From positions 1-64,000 of the forward strand of contig NZ_JAGSYG010000005.1 of assembly GCF_025685655.1 (NCBI RefSeq): DNA of 64,000 nt, given 5' to 3'. Each line of letters opens with the position of its first letter. The stretch's first letter is position 1. The translations under genes and the position numbers were made by a program. The DNA is from Acidicapsa ligni (GTDB lineage Bacteria; Acidobacteriota; Terriglobia; Terriglobales; Acidobacteriaceae). Shown here one piece after another: positions 35,298 to 44,200 of the stretch. The notes beneath the pieces were generated by a model. That model made no database searches. It worked only from the letters and a program-made list of their open reading frames with translations, and was not told where the DNA came from.

Positions 35298-35532
35298 CCG
35301 ATCTCCCCGCCGACTCCGCGAATCCGTTTCATTGCAAATCTCAACTCAGGCGCTCCGCACCCAAATCTACACAAGGCAACAGCGCTTGTCTAAGTAGCGG
35401 ATTGCCAAGCCTCGCAAGATATCAAAAATCGTAGACGGCCCTATTACGCTCGGTTAAGATAGTGCATCTTCGAATTGGCTAACTCGACGACTGCGTATAC
35501 GCGAATCGTTACCAGCACGAAAGGTCGAAACA

Positions 35533-38500
35533 TTGGAAGTTTCATTCGCGCCTCGCAAGTGCGTTTCTCTTGCTGTCAAATTCTCTCTTCTCTCTTTGCT
35601 TGTCTTTCTCTGCTTTCCCAGCAACCCCGCACGCCCCCAGCAACCCTCCACGCAAACTGTCTCCGGCACCCTGCGCGATGAGGCAGGAGCATCCATTCCC
35701 GCAGCCACCGTGCGTCTGAAACCAGCGCAAGGCCCTGGCATCATCGCAGCCGCAGGCCCCGATGGCCACTTCCACTTTGCCTCGATTGCCGATGGAAGCT
35801 ACCAGCTCTCAGTCCTGCTCAACGGCAAAACAGTCACCTATGCCGAGCCGCTCCAATTCCCCGGCACAGCGCACTCCTGGTCCCTGACCATCTCTGCCCA
35901 GAACACGCTCGCTCTCTCCTTTCTCAGCGAAGCTGCAAACACCCAGTCCGCGACCTCCGGAGGAGAAGAGCTTTCCAGCCGCTCCGTAAGCGAACTGCCG
36001 TTGAACAAACGCGACTTCAGCCAACTCCTTCTGCTCGCCGCCGGAACCATGACCGATGCCAACGGAGCCACCAACTTCACGGCGCAGTTCGCCATCAACG
36101 GCCAGCGCGGCGTCAGCGCCACCTTCGCCATGGACGGCGCAGATACCAGCGATCCTGAAATGGGCGGCGCAACCTTCTCCAACTTCAACGTCGATGCGGT
36201 GCAGGAGATTCAATCCAGCTCCGGTTGGATGCCTGCCGAGATCGGTCGCGGCGCCGCCGGCTTCACCAACATCCTCACCCGCTCCGGTAGCAGCGGCTTC
36301 CACGGCTCCGTTTTCGAATTCATCCGCAACTCCTCACTCGACGCGCGCAACTACTTCGATCACGCCTCCATCGCTTATCCGGGACGCATCCCGCCTTTTC
36401 GCCGCAATGAATTCGGCTTTACCAACGGCGGCCCCATCCTGCTGCCGCACATCTATAACGGAGCAGGCAAGACCTTCTATTTCTTCCAGTACCAGGGCTT
36501 CCGTCAGGTACTCGGCACCACGCAGGTGTTCCCTGTTCCCACTGCTGACGAGCGCACGCCCGTCGTTCAGGATCTGGTCACCTACAAGCAGCCCGACGGC
36601 TCAGACGTTACGGACACGTTGACCATCAACGTCAACAAGCAGATGCTTCCCATCCTCGCCCGCTATCCGCTGCCCAATCTCGCAACGGGCGCGTATGGCG
36701 TAAACACCTACGCCGCTCCCTCCAAAGTCGTCACCAACGCCAACCAGTTTTCGCTGCGTATCGACCACGCCCTTACCCCTCGGGATCAGTTCCTCGCGCG
36801 CGTCAACTTCGACAACCTCACCGGCCCCACCACCAATCCCGATCAGACCGCAATCGACCCATCCTTTGGAATTGAGTACATCGATCACCAGCGCAACGTC
36901 ATGGGCAGTTGGACGCACACCGCATCGCCCCGCCTGGTCTTTGAATCCCTCATCGGCATCACCCGCAGCACCCCCGGCTTTCCTACGCCAAATCACATCG
37001 ACCCCGCGGTCAAGTTCAGCGACGCAACCTTTGAGGCCTTCAACTCCGCAGGCGGCTCCGTCATGCAGGCTTACGGAAATCTCTTTCACGGTCGCCAGCT
37101 CGTTACATGGACCAGGCACGGCCACGTCGTCAAGGCCGGCGTCGAAGCTCGCCTCAACCGCGACACCACCTACTTCGGCACCAGTCCTAACGGCGAATAC
37201 GACTTCGGCGGCGGCTCCGCATACTCCATTGAAGCCATTCCCTCCGCAAGCGGAACCCACGACGTTCCCTACGGCGGCCTGCTGCCCGACACCCTCAGCG
37301 GAGTGCTTACCGGCAGCCCCGCCGCCTACACCGTGGCTATCGCTTCCCCGCAATTCTCCGACGGCCCACACATCGGTCCCGCCGCCATCAATCGCAACTC
37401 CTACAGCGCCTTCCTTCAGGACACATGGAAGGTCACCGGCAAATTCACACTCGACTACGGCGTGCGCTGGGAGGTCTATACCCCCATCACCGAACGAGCC
37501 CACCGCACCTCCGGCTTCCTGCGTATCGATGGCAAACAGCAATTCGTAGTCAACCCGCAGCCCGGCTATCAAACCGACTGGAAGGGCTGGGGACCGCGTA
37601 TCCAGGCCACCTGGCAGCCAGCCAGCAAGCTCCAGGTCCACGTTGGGGCAGGCATCACCATCATCCCGCCTAACATCTGGCAGGATAATTTCCTCACCGG
37701 CTCCACACCTTTCGCTGTTTATCCCAGGCTGGTCGCCGCCCAGGGAGCACCCGTCGCATACGGCTTCCAGATCACCTCTGCCCAGTTGCCCGATCCCTAC
37801 ACTACCAGCGGCCAAAAGATCTTCACCTCCAATGACCCCAAGAAAGTGCCAGCCAACACCGTCATGGATGTAGATCGTTACGAAAAAGACATCGCCAACC
37901 TGAGCCAGAGCGGAGTCGTCAGCGACCTCAACCTCAGCGGCATCGCTCGCAACTTCTCCGATGCCCGACTTTACACCTGGACCGCAGGCCTCGAACGCCG
38001 CATCGGCAATCTCACCGCGGACGCAAGCTATGTGGGCACGACATCCAATCATCTGCCGCGTACCAGCTTCCCCAACGGATACGCATATGCCAGCCCGGGC
38101 TTCGCGCCCGACACCGAATTCAACGAGTCAGGCGCAGTCATCGGCGGTCTTGGCGTCGAAAACCAGATCACCGCTACCGCGCACTCCAGCTATCACGCTT
38201 TGCAAACGTCGCTATCGGGCATGGTTCCTCACGGCGGCCCCGGTATCCAGGCCAGCTACACGTGGGGCAAATCTATCGACGACACCAGCCAGGTCATCGG
38301 CGGTACCGGGGCGACCGGAGCAGTCGTTCAGGGCTTCCCGCAAAATCCCTATGATACCCATCCAGAAAAAGGTCCATCCAGCTTCGACGTCACCCACGGA
38401 TTTACCCTCAGCCTCGCCCAGGACCTGCACGGCGAAGAGATCGGCTTCCTTCACTCCGTCAGCCGCAAAGCCACCGGCGGATGGGAGCTGCTCAGCATCT

Positions 38501-38982
38501 CCACCATCTCCAGCGGCTCGCCCTTCACCATCTACTCCGGCGTGCAGCAGACCGGCTACGGCTCCGCAGGAGTAGACCGGCCCGACCAGATAGGCAAGCC
38601 CAAACTCTCCACCGCCCGCAAGGTCCGCGAAGACTACTTCGGCCTTGGAGCCAACAACAAATCCTACTTTTATATCCCCATCAATATCGCCGGTGGATCG
38701 GGTCCGAACCAGGGCCGTTTCGGCACCCTGGGACGCGACACCTTCCGCGGCCCCGCCTACTATAACTTCGACTTCGCCCTGATCAAAGATACTCCGTTGG
38801 GCCAACGCAAAAGCGGCGCAGAACTCGTAGACCTGCAATTCCGTTCCGAGTTCTTCAACATCTTCAACATAGTCAACATGGGCCTGCCTTCAAACACCAT
38901 CAACGGCTCCGGCTTCGGAGAAATCAGCAAAACCGCAGGCACCAGCCGCCAAATCCAATTCTCCCTGAAAATGATCTATTGA
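35533..38982 (+). CDS. Very large TonB-dependent receptor (Oar-like)
   Basis: A 1149-residue outer-membrane receptor with a signal region (SLAVKFSLLSLLVFLCFPSNPARPQQ), an N-terminal carboxypeptidase-regulatory-like domain (about 40-115, VSGTLRDEAGASIPAATV), a plug (about 130-260, with SVSELPLNKRDFSQLLLLAAG and RGVSATFAMDG) and a barrel to the end (SLKMIY). The ELPLNxRxF motif is characteristic of Oar/SusC-like receptors that are hugely expanded in acidobacteria. The frame begins with TTG at 35533, with AAGG about nine bases upstream; no ATG lies before the signal sequence. Its substrate, possibly an oligosaccharide or protein-derived ligand, is unknown. The spacer upstream (35298-35532) has no recognised gene. 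Confidence 0.9.
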   Translation: MEVSFAPRKCVSLAVKFSLLSLLVFLCFPSNPARPQQPSTQTVSGTLRDEAGASIPAATVRLKPAQGPGIIAAAGPDGHFHFASIADGSYQLSVLLNGKTVTYAEPLQFPGTAHSWSLTISAQNTLALSFLSEAANTQSATSGGEELSSRSVSELPLNKRDFSQLLLLAAGTMTDANGATNFTAQFAINGQRGVSATFAMDGADTSDPEMGGATFSNFNVDAVQEIQSSSGWMPAEIGRGAAGFTNILTRSGSSGFHGSVFEFIRNSSLDARNYFDHASIAYPGRIPPFRRNEFGFTNGGPILLPHIYNGAGKTFYFFQYQGFRQVLGTTQVFPVPTADERTPVVQDLVTYKQPDGSDVTDTLTINVNKQMLPILARYPLPNLATGAYGVNTYAAPSKVVTNANQFSLRIDHALTPRDQFLARVNFDNLTGPTTNPDQTAIDPSFGIEYIDHQRNVMGSWTHTASPRLVFESLIGITRSTPGFPTPNHIDPAVKFSDATFEAFNSAGGSVMQAYGNLFHGRQLVTWTRHGHVVKAGVEARLNRDTTYFGTSPNGEYDFGGGSAYSIEAIPSASGTHDVPYGGLLPDTLSGVLTGSPAAYTVAIASPQFSDGPHIGPAAINRNSYSAFLQDTWKVTGKFTLDYGVRWEVYTPITERAHRTSGFLRIDGKQQFVVNPQPGYQTDWKGWGPRIQATWQPASKLQVHVGAGITIIPPNIWQDNFLTGSTPFAVYPRLVAAQGAPVAYGFQITSAQLPDPYTTSGQKIFTSNDPKKVPANTVMDVDRYEKDIANLSQSGVVSDLNLSGIARNFSDARLYTWTAGLERRIGNLTADASYVGTTSNHLPRTSFPNGYAYASPGFAPDTEFNESGAVIGGLGVENQITATAHSSYHALQTSLSGMVPHGGPGIQASYTWGKSIDDTSQVIGGTGATGAVVQGFPQNPYDTHPEKGPSSFDVTHGFTLSLAQDLHGEEIGFLHSVSRKATGGWELLSISTISSGSPFTIYSGVQQTGYGSAGVDRPDQIGKPKLSTARKVREDYFGLGANNKSYFYIPINIAGGSGPNQGRFGTLGRDTFRGPAYYNFDFALIKDTPLGQRKSGAELVDLQFRSEFFNIFNIVNMGLPSNTINGSGFGEISKTAGTSRQIQFSLKMIY

Positions 38983-39295
38983 AATAACTGCTGGAGTTGC
39001 AGCTGTCCTTGCCTTTGCAGTTGCCTTTCTGGCTGTCATTCGCGAAGGGGATTTGCTTCTAAGCTCAATTTCCCTCCAATATAAGCGCGACCGACAGAGG
39101 TATAGAAATTTGCGGATTCTAATTCCAATAATTTTTCAGTAACTTTTCAGTTTTCATGGGGGGTGGGGGGCTATGTAGATGTTTTTCTGCCCCCCTGATT
39201 TGCTGCTCCAAGGCTTGTTGCGATGCCGCTTTCCATTCGATGCGCTGACTTCATTGTGCATGCACCTTGGGTAATTCTCTGCAATCGGGGTCGCG
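38983..39295. other. Intergenic region with interspersed repeat and G-tract hairpin
   Basis: No gene is supported in these 313 bp between convergent genes. It contains the third copy of the hairpin repeat (39010-39066), three TTTTCA runs near 39132-39154, and a G6-T-G6 run (39157-39169) whose second half can pair with GCCCCCC at 39188-39194 through the arm GGGGGGC. That stem followed by few T residues may act as a terminator for the upstream receptor gene. Confidence 0.6.
39010..39066. repeat. Third copy of the interspersed hairpin repeat
   Basis: Diverged copy of the element at 22024-22146: TTTGCAGTTGCC, TTCTGGCTGTCATTC, GCGAAGGGG, ATTTGCTTCT. The hairpin arms have drifted (ATTCGC versus GGGGAT). 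Same orientation as the first two copies and located 29 bp after a TonB receptor stop, so the element is dispersed and favours intergenic space. Confidence 0.65.
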
Positions 39296-41125
39296 CTACA
39301 ACCGGCAAATTAAAAGTTCGCGCTCATAAATCATCTCCGGCGGCAGATGATCATGCAGGGCTAGAAACAGCTCTTCATGCCCCATTACTTCCTGCTTCCA
39401 CTGATCCCGGTCCACAGTCTGTAACGCATCGAATGTAGTCCGCGAAAAATCCAATCCGTCCCAATGAATATCGTCGTAAAACGGAGTCCATCCAATCGGC
39501 GTCTCCTTGCTCAACGCCCGTCCGCGAACACGATCCACAATCCACTTCAGCACTCGCATATTCTCCGAATATCCGGGCCACAAAAACTTCCCATCCGCAT
39601 CCTTGCGAAACCAGTTCACATGAAAGATCCGCGGGGTAGAAGAAAGGTTCCGCTGCATCTTCAACCAATGCCGAAAATAATCGGCCATGTGATAGCCGCA
39701 GAAGGGAAGCATCGCCATCGGATCGCGCCGCACTTTGCCCACTGCGCCGCCAGCCGCCGCGGTCGTCTCCGAGCCCATCGTCGCGCCCATGTAAACACCG
39801 GCTGACCAGTTGAAAGCCTGATAAACCAGAGGCATCGTGGTAGCCCGACGTCCGCCAAAGATAATCGCGGAGATCGGAACACCCTCCGGATTCTCCCACT
39901 CGGAATCGATGCTCGGACACTGGCTGGCCGGAGCAGTAAACCGACCATTCGGATGCGCCGCTGGCTTGCCCGTAGACTTGCCAATCGCCGGAGTCCACTT
40001 CTCACCGCGCCAATCCAGGCACTCCTTCGGAGGCTTCTCCGTCATGCCTTCCCACCACACTCCGCCCTCGGGAGTGAGCGCGACATTCGTAAAAATAGTA
40101 TTTCGCGCCAGTGTGGTCATCGCATTCGGATTGGTCTTCGCACTCGTCCCCGGCGCAACCCCAAAGAATCCAGCCTCAGGATTGATCGCCCTCAGCTTGC
40201 CGGCGGCATCCGGCTTGATCCACGCGATGTCATCGCCCACCGTCCAGACCTTCCACCCGTTGAAGCCCTCGGGCGGAATCAGCATCGCAAAGTTGGTCTT
40301 TCCACAAGCGGAAGGAAAAGCCGCTGCAACATAAGTCTTCTCATGCGTCGGACTCTCGACACCAAGAATGAGCATGTGCTCCGCCATCCAACCTTCATCG
40401 CGGGCAATGTTCGAAGCAATCCTCAACGCAAAGCACTTCTTGCCCAGCAGCGCATTGCCACCATAGCCCGAACCATAACTCCAAATCTCACGCGTCTCAG
40501 GGAAATGCACGATGTACTTCTCGTCGTTGCAAGGCCACGAAACATCCTTTTGCCCCGGCAGCAACGGCGCACCCACGGAATGCAGGCAAGGCACGACGCG
40601 CTTGATGTCCTTATCGATCTCAGCAAACACTGGCGCCCCCACGCGCGCCATGATGCGCATATTCACCACCGCGTATGCGGAATCCGTGAGCTGCACACCG
40701 ATCTGCGACATAGGCGAGCCCACCGGTCCCATCGAAAAAGGCAGCACATACATCGTCCGCCCCCGCATCGATCCGCGAAAGAGCTGCTTCAACTTTCGCC
40801 GCATCACGAACGGATCTTCCCAGTTATTCGTAGGCCCGGCATTGTCCTTCGACAGAGAACAGATAAATGTCCGGTCCTCTACGCGCGCGACGTCATTCGG
40901 CGCGGAGCGAGCATAAAAACATCCGGGCCAAAGCTCTTCATTCAGCGGAAAAAACGTGCCAGCTTTTACCAACTGATCGCAGAGCTGCTCATATTCTTCC
41001 TGGCTGCCGTCGATCCAATGAACGTTGTCAGGCTGGCAAAGATCAGCCATCTTTTCAACCCAGCGGATAAGGTGCTTGTTTGTCGTAGGGGGTGTAGCAA
41101 GGATGTCAGTAGCAGAACTAGTCAT
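39296..41125 (-). CDS. pckG: Phosphoenolpyruvate carboxykinase (GTP)
   Basis: A 609-residue enzyme that converts oxaloacetate to PEP with GTP, the gluconeogenic step. The GTP-type signature is complete: [16 protein letters not shown] (P-loop with the reactive cysteine), [11 protein letters not shown] for Mn2+/substrate binding, [14 protein letters not shown], and [20 protein letters not shown]. The length is as expected for the GTP class, which distinguishes it from ATP-type PckA. It is the next gene downstream of the pyruvate:ferredoxin oxidoreductase on the same strand but separated by a strong terminator at 41185-41213, so the two are probably separate transcripts joined by metabolism. Confidence 0.97.
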   Translation of the reverse strand: MTSSATDILATPPTTNKHLIRWVEKMADLCQPDNVHWIDGSQEEYEQLCDQLVKAGTFFPLNEELWPGCFYARSAPNDVARVEDRTFICSLSKDNAGPTNNWEDPFVMRRKLKQLFRGSMRGRTMYVLPFSMGPVGSPMSQIGVQLTDSAYAVVNMRIMARVGAPVFAEIDKDIKRVVPCLHSVGAPLLPGQKDVSWPCNDEKYIVHFPETREIWSYGSGYGGNALLGKKCFALRIASNIARDEGWMAEHMLILGVESPTHEKTYVAAAFPSACGKTNFAMLIPPEGFNGWKVWTVGDDIAWIKPDAAGKLRAINPEAGFFGVAPGTSAKTNPNAMTTLARNTIFTNVALTPEGGVWWEGMTEKPPKECLDWRGEKWTPAIGKSTGKPAAHPNGRFTAPASQCPSIDSEWENPEGVPISAIIFGGRRATTMPLVYQAFNWSAGVYMGATMGSETTAAAGGAVGKVRRDPMAMLPFCGYHMADYFRHWLKMQRNLSSTPRIFHVNWFRKDADGKFLWPGYSENMRVLKWIVDRVRGRALSKETPIGWTPFYDDIHWDGLDFSRTTFDALQTVDRDQWKQEVMGHEELFLALHDHLPPEMIYERELLICRL

Positions 41126-41184
41126 AATGGAAATATCCTTTGAGACTGCCTCAAAACACTATCAGTCGCGCCTATGCAAGCAAA

Positions 41185-41213
41185 AGGGCCACCATCGTAT
41201 CGATGGTAGCCCT
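41185..41213 (-). terminator. Rho-independent terminator of the oxidoreductase gene
   Basis: AGGGCCACCATCG and CGATGGTAGCCCT form a 13-bp stem with one mismatch and a TAT loop. On the minus strand the stem is followed by TTTTGCTTGC, a U-rich tail. It sits 30 bp after the stop of the oxidoreductase and 60 bp before the carboxykinase start. Confidence 0.85.
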
Positions 41214-41242
41214 CATGGTTAAAGTTGTTGTGAACGCGAGCC

Positions 41243-44200
41243 TTACACCTTCGCGGGAACTAGATTGCCAAGCCGCTCCTGCAACAGTTCATCTCCGCGT
41301 GCAAGCAGGTCGGCTACTGGGAGCTTGCCTGCATCCACATCGGCCAGAATCGCCTTCTGCGCCACGTACTCCTTGTTCGTAATGCCAGCCTTCGACTGCA
41401 GCATACGCCACGCCTTGCGACGCTCCACGCAGAACAACACAAGCTGCCGCGAGATCGCTCGATACTCCAGTCCCTTTGAACCGGGTAGCGTAATGTACAC
41501 GCCAAAGTCGGGGATGAAGGAACGATGCGCTGGGTCGAGATAACGCCGGTAAACTGCATCCTGCTGCGTAATCCGCACCAGCATGTTGTCCAGCGAAATC
41601 ATCTTCTCGCTGGCTTCTTTCTTCACCTTTTTCAAGTGATTGCGGAAGCGTGCTTCGGTTACGCACCAGTGAGCAACCGTGTAGCGGCTCACTTCGCCTG
41701 TCTCCTTATCCTTCGTCGAATACCAATCCATATCCGGCATCGGATTGCCCTTCACGTCAATCGCTTCCTGGTACGTTTCACCAAGTCGCGGATTGAAGAT
41801 GAACTCCGGTACGCCACGCGAATCCCTTACGCGCTGTGCCTGCATCAACGCCATGTCATCCGCCACACCATGCTCTGGCTGGCAAGTCGTAAACGACTGG
41901 ATAAACGCCGTTCCGCGATACTCAAGTCCGTCGAGAATCGCGCGATACATCTTCGGTGCATTGGCCATCGAGATCTGAGCTACGAAGGGCGATCCATGTC
42001 CCGCGAGGAAGGTTTCGGCAACCGTTTTCTTCTCGACGTTCTTGCCCTGAGTCGCCGAACCAAAGACGTTCATATCGTTGCCGCCCAGCATCGGAGTCGA
42101 GTCTGAGTTTTGCCCGCCAGTATTGGAGTAAACCTGCGTATCCAGCATCAGTACCTTGACGTTAGGCCGGTTCTGCAGGATGACTTTGCTGGTGTTCTGG
42201 TAGCCGATATCGCCGATGCCGCCATCGCCGCCGACCACCCAGACCTTGGGCAGTTCAACGATCTCCAGATCGGTCATCGTCGCATCTGTGAAGTGCGTGA
42301 ACTCATAGTATTCACGCGGCGAAATTACATTCTCATCGCGTGTCAGAATCGCATCCGTAAGCCGCTCGGGAATGACAGACCGGCGCGCATGATCCACGAT
42401 GAAGCTCTCGCCCATCAGCCAGCCCACGGTCACACCATCCTGGAAGAGCGAGTTCATCCACGGATAGGGGTGCGGATTGTTTGGCGCAGTCGATCCGTAC
42501 ACGGTATTGCAACCCGTATGCGCAGCCATTGCCATGACGCTCATGCCATTCGCCAAGCGTCCATCGATGGGCTGCAGGCTCTTGTGATTGAAGGCCTCGG
42601 TAAGCAGAATCGCAGCCAGAGCGTCGATGATCTGCAGATCCGTAATTGCGCCATTGGCCGCTTCATGAGCAGCAATGCGCGATTTCGTATCCTCAGTATT
42701 CTCGCCGCCCAAACCGAGAATCAGATGTGCCATCAACTGCTTCAACAACGCATACTCTTCGGGGTTCTTTTCTGCCAATGCAGCCAGCTTTGCTGGACCA
42801 GTCTTCTCCAACTCACCGGCCTTGCCCACAAGACGATCGCTCTTGGTGTGATATACCGGCCGCATGTAGGCTTCGGTTACCGCGGCTATCGCACGCAGCA
42901 CACTCTTTTCGCCGCAACCAGCGCAGGCTCCATCTCCGGAGACCAGCGCATCGTAGTTGCTGCGAACCATCAGCAGGTTGCGCAGTGTAGCTGTCTTTGA
43001 ATCCGCAGGCGAAGCAGCATTGAACAGGCCAAGGAACTTTTGCGAAGTATCCGGCAACAGGTCGAGGAACGCAGTGCCAGTCTCATGCTCGGCATTGACT
43101 GTTTCTGTCTCCGCCACCATGCGCAATGCATCATGATCGCCGCAGGCCGTGACGCAGGCGCCGCAGCCTTTGCAAAGATCGGATACGAAGATTGAGAACA
43201 CGCCGCCCGAGCCAGCCTTCTTGCGCTCCGGCGAAGAGAAGATCGCGTTCACCTTGGTGTAAGCCAACGGCACTTGAGAGATGATCTTCGCGAACTGGCT
43301 CTTCGCCTGCTCGCTGATTCCACCATTCTCTGTGCTGATAGTCTCCGTTACATTCAGCAGGATCTCAGGCATCGGAATCGTCAGCTTCTTGGCTACCGCT
43401 TCATTCATCGATACACGCGCCATCGATTCAATCTGCGGCACCAGCGAAAGCAGCTTCGCACGATCGCCGAAGTCCGTCACATAACGCATCACAGCAGTAC
43501 GCAGCACGGTCTCCAACTCCTGCGAAGTATTGGGCAGTGCGGTATCCGGGCAGGCGGCGATGCACTCCATGCACTGTGTGCAGTTCTCCGGGATGTAGAG
43601 CGGAGTCTCGCGGCGCGCTACATACTTCGAGGCTGTGTCACCGGTGGCCGCAGCGATCATGCCCAACGCGGAGAGCGGTGTGGCTGGCTGATCATAGCCA
43701 TAGTTCGAACGGAACTCGGAATCGAAAGTCGTAAGCAGATTGATCGGCGCCCGATCCTTTTGCCCTGCAGGCAACGCATGAGAACGGCAACCACTTCCGC
43801 AGCTTCCACCAGTCTCGGCCTCGATCAGCACGGGCAGTAATGCAGCACCGCGCAGGCTGGAGCGATCAGGAGCAGACAACTCACCGATAGCGATCTCCGC
43901 TACCAGCTCGAAGCCCTTGGTCATGACTTCCATGTTTGACTGCACAACTGCATCGCCCAGTTTGCCAAACTTCTTTACATACTGCTTGTAGACAACCTCG
44001 CGATACTTGTCCTGATCAATTCCAAACTCTTCAAGCAGCGGAGACACTGCAAAGAACGCGCCGAGGAACGCATTGCCCTGCATGCGCAGTTGCAGATCGG
44101 CACGGTCGGTAGCCTCACGCGCAATCTTGAATCCTGGCAGCGTGAAGACACGAATCTTCATGTCTACAATCTGCTTGCGCGCCCACTGCGGCAACCGTTC

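Noticed and set aside
36601..38052. 483-codon open frame on the minus strand
   Set aside because: It lies entirely antisense to the 1149-residue TonB receptor, whose domains are intact. The translation is Gly/Val/Asp-rich and resembles no family; long antisense frames are common in G+C-rich genes.
39953..41143. 396-codon open frame on the plus strand
   Set aside because: It is the reverse of the PEP carboxykinase gene, which has all catalytic motifs. The Arg/His-rich translation shows no domain.
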